Assembly: GCA_021399445.1 (NCBI GenBank)
Contig: JAJTUQ010000003.1
Coordinates: forward strand, 2,046,001 to 2,110,000
Direction: 5' to 3'
Length of the DNA: 64,000 nucleotides
DNA from: Xylogone sp. PMI_703
Lineage: Eukaryota; Ascomycota; Leotiomycetes
Part shown: positions 35,627 through 48,010 of the stretch, piece after piece
Position numbering within the stretch: the stretch's first letter is position 1
How the letters are laid out: each line of letters opens with the position of its first letter
Program-made: the position numbers and the translations under genes
The notes under the pieces: generated by a model
Told to the model about the DNA's origin: nothing
The model's input: only the letters and a program-made list of their open reading frames with translations
Database searches by the model: none

Positions 35627-36052
35627 CTAGACGCCGTGGACTTGGCATGTAATGTAACAGCCAGGAGAACTACTGCTAGTAACAAACGGTTTATGGCGAT
35701 CCCGGTAGACAAAGTCTACGGTTGCTGTATTGAGTCTGTCAGAAGCACTGCAATGAATCTGATAAGCGGAAGTAGGAATTTGGAGACTCACCACACCGGT
35801 ATGCTCATCCTTATTTCGCTGTATATCATGTAACACCAACGCAACTATATCCACATCCTCCTGCATTGTACATTCTGAGTTTATATCGCCCGCTTTACTT
35901 CTATAGTAACATTGATCCCTCCATCGCGCAGATCGAAAAGCATCCGCCACAATAGGCTTCAAATTCTGCGGACTGAAACGCCACCAAATTGACTCGCCAC
36001 CAAAAAATACTAAGCCGGAAGTGAAGCCTCTCAGGTACAGGTAGATACTCAT
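35627..36052 (-). CDS. Hypothetical protein, possibly the first exon of a membrane protein
   Basis: An open frame of 141 codons begins MSIYLYLRGFTSGLVFFGG and contains ESIWWRFSPQNLKPIVADAF and RWRDQCYYRSKAGDIN, which look like real protein rather than chance. A good donor (GTGAGT) follows HTGV near 35790. Downstream frames at 35150-35605 are hydrophobic (VLALGLVLPLLRWYPL; YLALRLDFKTVMAGSVIAIG), suggesting a multi-exon membrane protein, but I could not close the frames. It could be decayed. Family unknown. Confidence 0.35.
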   Translation of the reverse strand: MSIYLYLRGFTSGLVFFGGESIWWRFSPQNLKPIVADAFRSARWRDQCYYRSKAGDINSECTMQEDVDIVALVLHDIQRNKDEHTGVVSLQIPTSAYQIHCSASDRLNTATVDFVYRDRHKPFVTSSSSPGCYITCQVHGV

Positions 36053-36311
36053 ACGGATTGCCCTGATTGGAGCGATAACCTAGCATAACTTAAGCTAGAT
36101 ACCGGCGTGGGCGTCCCTTCGAAAGCCGAAGTCGGATTCGAAAATTGATGGAGGTCTCCATTTTGGCGAGAACGTTCGCATTTTATGAAGAAGGTTGCAT
36201 GCAGCAAATTACTAGTATGGTAGTGGATGACGAGAGTTCGAAGATTACTGTCTTCTGTGCGAAGTTTGTGTTATCCCGAGATTGGAATTCTGGCGGCGCT
36301 CGCGTCATTAC

Positions 36312-39297
36312 CTAGAAGAAGAACGAAAGAACGATCCTCGTGAGTATTGCGGTCGCATACATATTCATCAGTTCCTGCTTCGGAAATAGGGGTAGCCAAT
36401 ACAGCGTGACTATCGCTACTCCTGACCAACTTTGGGTCGTGAAACTAAGAAAGAAGGCAAAGGAGCACCACCATTTCATCAAAGTTCTGAAAGGAATCGG
36501 TGGTTCCCAGTTCGACAGCTTCCAAAACCACTTCCATGGCCCATTAGGGTCCCAATCCGGCTGGTATGTTGCCATCCACGCTCGGTGCACGAATGTATTC
36601 AAGGCCCTCTCCAGCCATTGACGTCGCTTGAAAGTGTACAAGCCGTAGAAGATGTAGAAGAGCAGGCTCATGGAGTTCTCGTCTCCCCAGATCGTTCTGA
36701 TCAAGTATCGCTCCCCTAAACTGATTACGCCACCAATAGCCTGAGCGATGACTATGAGCCTGTCGGAATATTGTTCTGGGTTTTGGGGACGTGAAATGCT
36801 CAAGTCATGTGGTTCGTAACTGCGCTCAATGATGAAGTCGGCGTTCAGGCTGACCGCACCACATTCGTGCACTGGGTCTTGTTGAGCATCACTAGGACCT
36901 TTCGAGTCATCGATCTCAGTCAGGCGTAGAGGGCAGTCGAAGTGGAGGAAGTACTTGTTGCCCACAATTCGATTGATGACAAATCGTGCCCCTCGTTCGG
37001 GCGGTTCATTGTCGATTACGATACACCATACACTTGTATGTGCAGCAGGTTGCTCGTCATTCAATCTCTGCAGTGCTTCAACATTGTATTTAAGGCTTTT
37101 TGTGTCTTTTCGGTCCAGTAGCAGGAGCCGGAAGCGATTTGATCGATCTGTTGATGATAGCAAGTAGAACCTGAGAGCTTGGGCGCCTTTTCTGGTTTCG
37201 AAGGTGAAACCAGCTGAGCCAAGCTTGAGAGTATGTTTGCCCTCAAAACTCTCGGGAGCTATCTCACGCGGTATCCAAGCATCCACAGTGCACCGGCCCA
37301 GTCTAATGCAATCAGAAAAGAGAAGTTCAGTCGGGAGTGACTCGAGGCCATAGAAGAGTTGCTTCATCCTTGCATCAATAGTTTTACTTTGTGATATAGC
37401 ATTCGCGTTCATGCACGACATATTCATCAAAATCAGTGGAAGGTCTTCAGCTTGAGTTGTCGTTCTAGATTGAAGGAGTGAGTGAGCTTTGACAAATCTT
37501 GCTGCTCTGTCAGCCTGCCTGGCATTAGTCAAAGCACTTCTCTTAAGAATCAAACAGTCCACTAACCGACGTTCGTGCGTAATTGTTGTAGTCTTCAACA
37601 TGCAATGATTTCTTCATATGCGTTAAGAGTTGATCCCGCACCTGCTCACCAAATAGCTCAGATGCGCCTTGCAGACGCCCACTGACCTCGGTCTTAGGTC
37701 TACTCCTACGCGGAAGCAAGTCGCGAACTGATCGCCTGAAATCCTTTGGGATACTAGTTACGAGATATTCCCAGAAGTTACCAAAGCCATCATCGTGATG
37801 CGGCCATAACAATTTGAGGTATGCCAACGATCCGTGGAGTGGGAAAACAATATGTCCCGACAGGATGCCCTCCTGCAAAGTCCACGCTCTGCCCATCCAA
37901 TTTGAAGCATATATATATGCCACAACATCCAACAAGTTTTCGTCTTGAGGGCTGTAGTAGGTCGGACGTCCACCATGCGCAAGGGAAGCCGGGCGTCGGC
38001 CGGCGTCCAACGCCTGTAGCCCCTTATCAAAGACAAAGGTGTGAGATGCCGCAGCGTAAATAAGGTTCATTGACTCGATAGCTTTGCTTCGAAGGTCAGC
38101 GTGTTCGGCAGCTTGAGGTATACAAAAGCTATCCAACCAGAAGTATTCGTATGCGCAACTCGGCGGTGCGATCTCTCCTGGCCGCGAGGAACGCCAATTT
38201 GTGACCCACTCGCGCAATCCCCAGTGATCCATGGAGGTGGGTAAACTCGAAAGCACTTCTTCGAGATATGTGACCTGACATTTAGGTAAGGAGTTCTGAG
38301 CAGATCCGAATTGTCGATCAGCCCAGACGTGAGATATTGCGATATATCTGGAGGATGGCGTATATGGAACCACCTCGAGTTCAATCTTGCCAAGCGGTGA
38401 CCGTGTAATCCTAACCAAAGGAATACCTCCGGAAGCCACGATGGTATTCACCTTGTCGACTGGGACGGCAACATCTTCACAGAGACATTCGTCAGTGCGG
38501 TGGAGAGGCTTAGACAACTTGCTAGTAACAAGACATCTCTCGCGAGTGCAGCTCGAGTGATCTTCCGTATTGATGCGAGGTGGCTTGAGTGACGACAGGA
38601 AGTATAATGCTGGGTAAAACATTGAAGATGCATCCAGGAAATTCAGCCTCTTTTCACACCACCCATTCTTAACCATTCTGCGCTTAAGTAGCTTTGTTGA
38701 AGCTGAGCTTGTGATCGTCTGGGTGACCTTGAGCGTATTGGAATCAAGCACACATGCCACAAGATATAACAGCATGTGTATTGAGAGTAGAATTTCCGCA
38801 AATTTATCGTCGTCCAGGCTATTCGCCAGAAGATCCATGTAGATGACGAGTATCTGTGCCTCATCGTAAATCTTTTTTATTTGAGCCCTCTTGGCTTCAA
38901 ATTCCGTAGCGGTGAGGCTGTCACCGAGTTCATCCCATCGAGTTTTAAGCTCCCTCCAGTACCATTCCGGAATGCGAAGATCAATGGACAGATGAGGTTC
39001 ATCAGGGTGAGCGACTGCGAATTCCTCATGTCTAATGTTTCGACCTAATGCTTCAGATGCCATACCGAAGAACAGCCATGATTGAATCGCCGAAGCTAGC
39101 AAGTGACTTAGAGACGAGTTAGTGCTCTCCTGCTCATTAGATCCAGCAGCGTTGGTATTTTGCGTTTCTGCATTAAGCGCCCTCTTGAAGAAATCCCAGA
39201 AATCGGTTCGTCCCGTTATTGAGTATTGGATTCGTGCTATCAGGGGTACTCGAATTGATTCCACATCCGTATCTCGTGGATATGGGAAGCAAGACAT
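36312..39297 (-). CDS. HET-domain protein 2 with C-terminal membrane segments
   Basis: Large HET-type protein. Exons 39297-37567 and 37514-36312 (52-bp intron with a TGACTAAT branch site) give 977 residues. The intron solves an apparent frame switch, joining NNYARTS to ADRAARFVKAHSLLQS. The HET core is central: VRITRSPLGK, SRYIAISHVWADRQFG, YFWLDSFCIPQ, AIESMNLIYAAASHTFVFD and NWMGRAWTLQEG. The first 300 residues are helical without a known domain. The end has several hydrophobic segments (MSLLFYIFYGLYTF; SGVAIVTLYWLPLF; AILTRIVLSFFF), suggesting membrane attachment. This architecture, long N-terminus plus membrane tail, is unlike the compact HET protein at 25762. Its role in incompatibility is assumed from the domain only. 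Confidence 0.88.
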
Positions 39298-41386
39298 TTT
39301 CAGAGTTCAAGAATTCAAAGATGCACATAACAAACAGACATGCGAATGGATGACAATGACTCCTCAGAAGATGAGAGTTCTTTTCTCAGATGCTGCGCCC
39401 ACTTCGAGGCGGTGGCTGGAGCAAACCACAGCATGGGTATCACGAGGCGTACAAGTGCCTCCAATGTCTAGCTCTTTGGAACAACAAAAGCGCCAGCCTC
39501 AAAACCCACCCATAACCTTCATCTTCAACTTCGAGGTTATATCAGAGGCGATTGTGGGGGAAATGCTACAGTTTAGGTCAACTATACAACACAAAAAAGT
39601 TCTTATCCTCCCATTTAGATAACATTCTGTGGAAGGGATACCCATAATGCTGGGGTAACCTAAGTAAGGTACGGATGTAGACTGCAAAAGTAATGTCCCA
39701 CGCTAAAATCGCTAGCCTCGCTAAAAACCGCGCTAGTGAACAGCAACTGTGAATACCCTATAACTAAACAATTTTCAGGCTTATTATGCCCTGAATTACT
39801 CTGTAACTTTAGCGAGCTTCAGGCATCGTGGCCACTGAAGGCTACGATGAGGGGTATGAATGTGGCGTTTTTAGCGCTATTTTGGGACATCAGTCTACAT
39901 CCGTACTCCGGATCACCAAAAAATCGACAGCCTTGCACATCACAGCAGACAGTTAGTATGCTAGCAAAAATCTATACATAACTGCGATACTTCTGGGCGG
40001 AATGCTTGTTATCAAACTAGGTAAAGCTATGAAAGGGGAGCATCGGTTGAAGAACCACTTAATCATTGGATTTGCCATTGTCACTCTATGCTTTCTGTTT
40101 AAAATTGCTAAAATCAAGTTTACAAATACGAGACATGTAGTTATTAGTATCTACAGGCCTGCAAGGTCTTACCGGGCCCTGTAATTGTGTAATCGCAGGA
40201 GTAAAACATCTGTAAATAGTAAAATGCCGCTAATCTTACCATTTTAACTCTGAATAACTTCACTTCAGTTTTAAATTATATACTAGAAATACATAATATC
40301 TGAGCTTAATTTATAATTTATTCTATGTTATAACTGTAGAGTTATAAATGGGCATACTTAAATCCACTTGGCTGATTTTTATTTTTTTTATTTACACTTG
40401 ACATAGACCACTATAACTAACACCGGAGCATATTTTAACATGGCTGCACCTCTTGATTGCATACAAACTATTGATACTCTAGTTTGCTCGTCTCACCTTA
40501 TTATTCCTTCTTGCTAACCATTTTAACCTAAGTGATACATACTCCGTATTGCACAGCGTGAGCTCTCTGAGCTATAGGCGTCACAGGCTCAGGCTCTACA
40601 GGCTCCTGCCCTACAAGGGTTTGCTTACGGGGACTTGGGCCTGTAAGCATGCCAATAAGAGGAGCCAACGGCCACAGGGAGTTAGTGATACGGCCCATAC
40701 TGTACAGTACAGCTTATACTGTAGGATTTTTGCACTTTTTGATATTATTCCTATGCATACATTAATGTGCCCAAAACGTGCTCGTATTTTAGTTATTCAC
40801 AGTTATACTAGAAAGTCAAACGCGTCGTAGTGTCGATGTTGATTATGACGTGCAAATGAGAAAACAGCCAAGTGTATTTCAGTACACTCTTATAAGTCTG
40901 TAGAGTTTATAGAACTTATTATTTGACACTTATGAAATCACAGCGTATTTCAAAAAGGCAAAAGAAGACCCAACTGTAAGGACTACTTACGTCCTCTTAT
41001 CTGCTGATATTCAGAGAGGTAAATGATTCCTCCATGCACCCGGCAGCTCTTAATGAATCAAATGCAGTAGGACCACTCATATTGTGCAAGTTAGGGACCA
41101 AAGCTCACTTCGTGCTATAACAATCACCTCATTGCGTATCATCATTGTGCCAATGTGGACACCACTCCGCAATCAAATTGGGTCACCTATATTATAAGCT
41201 AGCATGAAAGATGATCATGTGCAGTTACTTAATTCAAAAGGAAATTACGTATCCGTGTACAGAAATTATATGCTTGTTTCATTCTAGATCCTATTTCACT
41301 GAGCTGGTAAAAATGAAATGGGAAGATGTGTTTATTTCGTCAGGGAGGGATTAACTTCTCCTGTGAGCTAGCTACACAAATTAAAA
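39298..41386. other. 2.1-kb gene-free region, very AT-rich in the middle
   Basis: The first 350 bp are GC-moderate promoter of HET protein 2. From about 39990 to 40540 the sequence is strongly AT-rich with TA-dense runs, as in mutated repeat DNA. 40580-40680 is a short GC-richer island with repeated CAGGCTC, a motif that recurs at 43870-43915. No gene was seen. Confidence 0.4.
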
Positions 41387-42933
41387 TTACTGATAAATAT
41401 GTCGGTTCTGGTATCTCTCAGCCGGATACCGTTCCCACATTTCCTCTTCTTTTTCCGATAATGACCGTGGTTCCGACCCATCCAGCTCTTGAATCGGCAG
41501 ATCCCAAGACCTCGTCCTAGTTTTTACAGCTTCTAACTCTGCGATTTCTCCTCTACTAGCCGTCTCTGCTGAGCGGTAACTGGTGTAATGTGATGGCTCA
41601 AAATTATGGCTCCCTATTTCAGTCTCAAAATTACTACGGCTGTTATTCCTTGGGACCCGCTTCCATCGCTGAATAAACCTAGTACCAAAAGGAGAACGTG
41701 TGTGATCGCTCTGTCTTAGCTGAATCCTGCCTTGGCGTTGTGGGTTCGTTCGGTGAAAGAAGAGGAATATCAGGAATGCACCACAGCTAAGCAGTACTAT
41801 TAATCCTCCTATGAGTCCGGCCATAGCACCTGGTGATAGAGACTTATGCGAGGATTTCCAATGTGGAGATGTGACGTTTTGGGGATCTAGGAAGCTGCAC
41901 TCTTTTAATATGTGATGCTCCTTAGCTATTCGATGTAACAAGGGGAAAACATACTTGTCTAGAGTGTGAAGCACTCCGTTGGAAATCATATAATCTGACG
42001 TGATTATCTTTGCTCCATTGACCCATCTTGTTCCATCTGGCCCGACTCGAATAGTAAGGTTGGTTCCTTGCACAGTCTGCAACGTCAGCTTGTCGGATAA
42101 CGTTGGAGAGTAGCCAATGAATCCAGTAACTACATGATAATCAAAGAGGCTTGTCAGCCTCTCTGGCGAAACAGTGTCAGGACTCAGGAAGTTTGCTAGT
42201 GCTGCAGCTGAATTTGGGGCAAAATAAGTTACGTCTGGGAGATATTCCATCTGAGTTGCAAATTCATCTCTATCAGTATCCAGGAAGCCGCCTTTCGTCA
42301 GCAACGCGACAAAGAAACTCAGGTTGGCCTGCTGAACAACAACTGGTTCTCGAGGTGGGAGTTCTGGGATGGTATTGATGAGCTGCATAATACCTCCAGT
42401 AACGACAATATCCTGGACGGGCTTTGGCATTAGCGAATGGAGCGGAGAGGCAAATGAAAGTCACAATTTCTTACACTAGTTGCTATTGAGCTGTTGGATC
42501 GAAGACCGGACATGACATATGGTACACTGTTATTGTTCAAAACTAGTTCCAAAGTTTGGCCCGATGTGACATTTGTATAAGTTGCATTCACCAGGAATGA
42601 CGAAACAAACTGTGGGCTTTTGGTAAAAGATGCCACGGGATAAATGCCGTGAACAAGACAGTACGTTAATGTTGCTTCAATCTCGTCCAAAGTAGGGGCA
42701 GGATCAGCTGCCGAGAACCATTTTTGAAATGCTGTGTCAGTTGGTGCAAAATAAGTATAATTATCAGCTTGGCTCAGCAGAGCTGATAATTCGGGGAGTT
42801 GCTTCACATAGCTCTGTAGAGTGGAGAGCTCAGGCCGATTTGCGATTGTGCTGAGTATAAAGAGAGACGAACATTGCGCAGCAAGTGTAGAAAGAATGAC
42901 CAAACACCGCAGCCACCACGATGATACCAGCAT
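41387..42933 (-). CDS. Fasciclin (FAS1) repeat membrane protein
   Basis: Cell-surface adhesion-type protein. Exons 42933-42475 and 42421-41387 (53-bp intron) give 497 residues. A signal peptide (residues 1-23, WLRCLVILSTLAAQCSS) is followed by two FAS1 domains: the first near 25-150 with NYTYFAPTDTAFQKWF, the second near 165-310 with DVTYFAPNSAAALANF and the closing SNGVLHTLDKYVFPL. A single transmembrane helix at 352-376 (AGLIGGLIVLLSCGAFLIF) leads to a cytosolic tail of about 120 residues rich in Arg, Ser and Glu. Several NxT/S sequons lie outside the membrane. Many fungal FAS1 proteins are GPI-anchored; a true membrane helix with a long tail is less usual and could carry signals. Confidence 0.88.
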
Positions 42934-44080
42934 TATGGAGGAGGGAAGTTAGAGAATGAAGTCATTGCGGAGTAAGGACCATTCGAGAGGTTGGGCACTG
43001 ATTTTAGGAGATCAACCGGATAATAATAACGCCATGACCATATGATTGCGAGTGGCCAGGGACGGGATTGATTTGAGATTATCAAACAGACACGGGAGTT
43101 TCAATATCTGTTCAGGGGGCTCAGCGTAAGCACGGCAGCGGGATACTGTACGAAATAACCACAGCGTTCGGGAACTTCATATGGGGCGCAATTTCTACCA
43201 TCCGAAAAATATTATGTTGCAACAGTAAAAGTTGAGATCAGATCAAGATCAACTTCGCCCGAACTTAGTTATTATTAAATTCAAGTTATTGTGTTGTCCC
43301 TCAGAGCGCGTCTCCACCGCTTTCAAAGTGCGGGGATCTCCAAGCCAGGGGTCAAGCCAGGGGTCAAGCCAGGGGTCAACGGCAGTTTCAGAATAGTTCC
43401 AATTACACGGCAAGGAAAAGCGAAGCTCAGCCGTTGATTTGATTACGTGTAAGCTGTTAGAGTAGTCACGTCGACGATGCTTTGCGGCGATCTCGAGCCA
43501 TGTGTAGGGCCGCATAGGAACGGGAGGCTTGTGCCGAAATTGAGAACACAGTACCGGCATTGTAAGATTCAGCCCAGCACGGTAATAGTAACATAAAGAA
43601 ATATGATTGGCACAGGTTAGCAGCAGATAGGTGCCAGATCAAGTTCTTGTAATGGTGAGTGACTAACAAAGTTACTTCCTAATGATTTTGCTAGGGACAT
43701 GAGCGAGTTCCCAAGGCTCAATATGATTTGAGCATACCACTGCACTCAGAATATATGTTTGCAAAATCTGATCACGTGCCTGTGGCTGCCATTGTCATCC
43801 AGAGACACAAAACTTGAGAGTTGTAATAGGCTGTTATACGTCCGGAATCGTGTCACCTTCCATGGTAGGCCTTGCTCAGGCTCTGCAAGGCTCTCAGCTC
43901 AGGCTCCCACAGAGCCTGGGGCATCCAAAGCCCAACAGTCCAGATGTATTGAAGCCTGGTGTTATCTTAGCTTTCAACACATAGCCTTTGGTTTTCTGAT
44001 TGTTCCACCTCCCTGTACCTCTGCGATTTTGTACAAGGAGTTTCCTACCTTCCTAACCTCACTTACTTTGACGCCGTATT
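42934..44080. other. Spacer with a 12-bp minisatellite
   Basis: Contains three perfect 12-bp tandem units at 43341-43376 and a CAGGCTC-rich stretch at 43870-43915. The final part precedes the broken HET gene. No other gene was recognised. Confidence 0.45.
43341..43376. repeat. Minisatellite, three copies of a 12-bp unit
   Basis: CAAGCCAGGGGT is repeated three times without a mismatch, then runs into CAACGG. Copy number may vary between strains. Confidence 0.85.
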
Positions 44081-46037
44081 ATGGCGAGTTACCGCTATGT
44101 GCCTCTCGCTGAAGGCACTGGAATGATTCGTTTGTTGACGCTCCACCCAGCCTCTTTCTCTGATGATATCGTCATTTCCATTCAGCATTTGAATCTCAAT
44201 TCGGCGACATGCCAAGATACGAAGCGCTGTCCTACACTTGGAGTTCAAGTGTAGATCAACTCCAAATCAGAGTACTTGATGAAGAAGATGCCTGGCTTCC
44301 TGTTACGGTAAACCTATCAAGTGCGCTAAGATACCTTCGGCACTCCAAGAATCCTCGTTCACTATGGATAGACGCTATTTGTATCAATCAGAAAGACCTT
44401 CAAGAGCGGCAATCACAGGTTCAGATGATGGCGGACATTTATCAATCCGCAAACCGAGTCATCGTCTGGTTGGGGCCCGAATGCGATAATAGCGACTTAG
44501 CAATGGATATATTACGACAAATTGGCTCTACTATACAGATCAATGAACGAACGCAGAGCCCGACGTCTGGAAAGTTTAGTGAGGGGGATGCAAGTCATCT
44601 GATTCCATCTTTGCTATCAAGATATGGAGAACCAGGCTACACTGCTTTAAATCTTCTCTTCAGCCGTCCTTAGTTCGAGAGGCTCTGGATACGACAAGAG
44701 ATTCGCCTAGCGAAAAGCGGCGCCACGGTTATGTGCGGCACGCAGGTTGTCCTTTGGGAGAGCCTTCGAAATCTTATCCTCTTTCTTATGGAAAGCGATC
44801 TCCCCGACAGACGCTCTATCCAAAAATCGTTTGACAACAGAGTAGAAATGATATATGAATTAGTTACTCATTTTAATACGCTTCCCATCGAATTACTTCT
44901 CCTCCATGGTCAGAAATCAAAATGCTCTGATCCCAGAGATAAGGTATACGCGATATTGAATTTGCTTGCTCCCGAAGATAGAAAGTTAGGGATTGTCCCA
45001 GATTATTCTCTAACGACTTCACAAGTCTACCAAGATGTGGTAAAACGCTACATCAGGACGCATGGTTCTCTCAGGATTCTGGGGACATGCGAAATGTGCG
45101 ACAGTCAATCGGAATTGCCCACATGGGTCCCAAACTGGCTTGTTCCAAATGCTGCGCAACTGCTGTACAACAGAAATGCGAGTGGGAGCTTTCAATGCCA
45201 GACAGATTGTTCCTATCCAGGGATACTACGGGTTGTCGGGATCAGCCTTGGCGTTGTGTCCAACACTAAGGACATGCCGTTGACTTCTGCTGATATGACA
45301 GTTTTTTTACGCGAGAATTTTCCAGGAAATACATTGGATGAATCATACATATGTGGTGGCAGTTTGCTCGAAGCTTACTGCGGAACACTCTGTTGTGATT
45401 GCTTCAAGGACACATACGAACCACCCATAAAATACTTCGCTCCCCGCCTGGAATCGATGAATGCAATGAGCTCCATGATCGCAGACAAAGATAGCCCTAT
45501 GACGTGGAATGAGTTTCCATCCCCATACATCCGCATGGCCATGGGCCTTCAAAGAGGCAGGAGCTTTTTTACAGCTAATGAGGGTTATACAAGACGCAGA
45601 AAGGAAAGGTCTTGGATTTTTGAAAAAGCTATGGACTTGGTCCGAGGTCGATGAGGCCTGGAGATGAGATATTTGTTATCATTGGATGCCATACACCACT
45701 TTTCCTTCGGAAAGCCGGAATAACACAGTACCAAGTTATAGGAGAAGGGTTTATTAGCGGTATGATGAATGCCGAAGCGATATTAGGGTCACTTCCAGAA
45801 CAATACCAGCATGTGGCAAAGTATTATGATCATCCCACCGAATGCGGCTATTATCCTGCTTACCGACACAACACAACTGGTGACGTGCAATGGGGAGATC
45901 CAAGACTGAAGCCATTCGATAAGGGCAATGACCAATTTGAGACGCCATTGGATTCCCAAGAATTCCAGAAGACAATTACTTTAGATGGCTTAAAACAGAA
46001 ACTAGGGGTCAATTTCCGAAACATTGAATTGATATAA
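44081..46037 (+). pseudogene. HET-domain gene with two frameshifts and a premature stop
   Basis: A once full-length HET gene of the HET-6-like class. It starts at 44081 with MASYRYVPLAEGTGMIRLL. The frame is lost near 44180-44209, before the core motif MPRYEALSYTWSS. The next frame carries SLWIDAICINQKD and MMADIYQSANRVIVWLG, then a TAG at 44671-44673 stands where relatives have the Trp of RPWFERLWIRQE. The same frame resumes with QVVLWESLRN, DPRDKVYAILNLLAPEDR and LPTWVPNWLV up to about 45600. A second frame change near 45590-45651 leads to YGLGPRSMRPGDEIFVIIG and the tail ending at 46037. The TGG-to-TAG change is in a CpA context on the other strand, as repeat-induced point mutation prefers. 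With three lesions, this gene is dead. Confidence 0.85.
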
Positions 46038-46444
46038 GCCTATAAAATACCCGATAAATTGGCTCTTCTACTTAGTAATACTAGCTGGTATATATAATAG
46101 CAAGAGCTATTTATATAGGCTGAATGGGTGGCGGTTACCCGGGGTGTCACGTACCCAGGGTAGGGACTTAGGTTATGCTCAGGTTATAGCAGCAACTGCT
46201 CAGTTCCAAGGATGCAAATGGAAAGAGCTCATGACAAGATTCCGGTATCAGATTAGTAGTTATGTGAATCATACATTTCGAGAAATAAACATAGTATTTT
46301 GCACGTCTGGAGCGCGTATGACGTTTTTTTAAATTACTCCTGCGGCCTACCCCGTTTCTCGGCTAAGCGAGTTGAAATTGATGAGTTATACTGCTTCTGC
46401 TTAAGGGCTACGGTACCTGTACTGGAGCATTCTCTTTACTAGAA
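46038..46444. other. Spacer, nothing recognised
   Basis: About 400 bp between the dead HET gene and the 3' end of the exporter gene. Confidence 0.4.
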
Positions 46445-48010
46445 TCATTCTTGCCGTCCAATAGCTCGCAGCTTCGCACCCCAGAGCCAGAGAATTAAGG
46501 GCGCCGGCATCCCGAGAGCGATATACAAAAACGCCAGCAGGCTGTTGCCCCATCCGTATCCTAGCTGGTCGTATAACTTGGGTCCAAACAAGGGAAATGC
46601 GAAGCCAATGATGTACGATAGCATTCTGGATGCAGCATTGGCAGACGCTGCATGCTTAAACTCATCAAGTAAATATGCCAGCAGTCCTTGAGCAACCATA
46701 AAGTTGCCGCAAGTAAAGATGGCCGCTCCCGCATCAACCAGGACCCATGAGCTTCTATTTTCTGCGGACCACCCGTACCAGAACAATCCCGCAGGGAGCA
46801 ACAGCGCAGCTGGAGCTAAGTAGGGGATGCGAAATTCAGGCGTTACTACACTCCCTGGTCGGGCACGGAGACGTTTCCAGATCCAATCCATCAGGTATCC
46901 GCCTGCCTGGGCAGATATGCTAATTCCAAGGCCAATGGAAATGTAATTCAAACTACTGATACTTTCCGACTCGTGGTACCGCTCAATCCAGAGTTCAGCG
47001 TAGGTAGAGAGCATGAGACAGTAGATACCAAATGCCAAGGCAAATGTAAAGGAGATTATTTGGATGATGGGGCGCGTGACCAGGAGATTTAAAGGTCGAT
47101 AGAGACCTACTCGGAGTTTTGAGCTTAGATCACTATAGAATTGTCTTGTTAAGGGATTCTCTGGCCGGTACAAGGCCGGATTTTCACTGACTGCCTTGTG
47201 ACGGAGTAGGACGGGCGTATAGGATTCCGTAATAATAACACCACCCAGAAGACTAATACCAGCATCAAAGAGTGACAGTGTCCAGAAGAGCCACGGCCAT
47301 TTTACGTGCTGAGAAATGAGGCCTCCTATAATAGGGCCGAGCGCTGGTCCCAAGTAAGGGACCATAGATGCGATTGCAAGTGACTTGCCTCTATCTTTGG
47401 CCCGATACATGTCCGCCATTATTGGACCTGTAAGTGTAGTACCGACACTGGCTCCCGAGCCAGCCATGAATCTTCCAATGATCATCATGGCTGAGGATTT
47501 TCCGACAGGACAGAGGGAGTTGAAGAGAATGTACCAGGCATTGCACACAAGCCAAACTGGTTTGCGACCATATATTTCCGACAGCGCGGCGATAAGGAAC
47601 GGAGCAAATGCCAAGCCAAGGATGAAGATGGAGAAGCAGACTTGGGTAGTGAAGTCACGAATATGGAGATCTTCGGATATTTGGTCTAGCGCCGCTGCCA
47701 TCATGCTGGTGGACATGAGAGTGACAAGTTGACCGCACGAGACGATAATAGCGATAGAGACCTTGCGTGTTGATGACCAATTATAGGGGTCCCGAGGATC
47801 ATCAACGCTATCCCAGGTGGTCTGTAAAGCAAAACCGTTAGTTACTTTTTCGGCCAAGATAAATATGTCCCAGTTTTAGAAGATATGATAACTTACACCG
47901 TGTTCTTCTTGTAGTGCTGCGAGCACCATTTCAGCTTCACTGAGTATAATGGCTTGGTCGGCCTCATCTTTCGACGGCACTACTGCCTTTTCCTCACCGC
48001 TTTCAGACAT
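46445..48010 (-). CDS. MFS exporter, DHA1 drug:H+ antiporter type
   Basis: Probable twelve-helix plasma-membrane exporter of drugs or metabolites. Exons 48010-47897 and 47821-46445 (75-bp intron) give 496 residues. The first exon is a hydrophilic N-terminus; the join gives EEHGTTWDSVDDPRDPYNW, where DDPRDPYNW is the hallmark before helix 1 of fungal DHA1 proteins. Further motifs are ALSEIYGRKPVW (motif A), IGRFMAGSGASVG, VPYLGPALGPIIGG (motif C, characteristic of antiporters) and ENPLTRQFYSDL in the central loop. The C-terminus is WGAKLRAIGRQE. No biosynthetic gene adjoins it, so the cargo is open. Confidence 0.92.

Larger units (their letters stand above)
34706..36311. other. Spacer with an LTR fragment and an uncertain small gene
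   Basis: The first 200 bp are the lipase promoter. A 40-bp LTR-like fragment at 34880-34921 and a possible gene on the minus strand at 35627-36052 are listed separately. The segment 35150-35605 on the minus strand also holds hydrophobic open frames that may be further exons of that gene. Confidence 0.4.

Noticed and set aside
37515..37601. Frameshift in HET protein 2 between two overlapping open frames
   Set aside because: A 52-bp intron with good donor, branch site and acceptor joins both frames in phase and restores a conserved segment.
39122..39622. 166-codon plus-strand frame at the start of HET protein 2
   Set aside because: It is antisense to the HET first exon over its first third and has no family signature.
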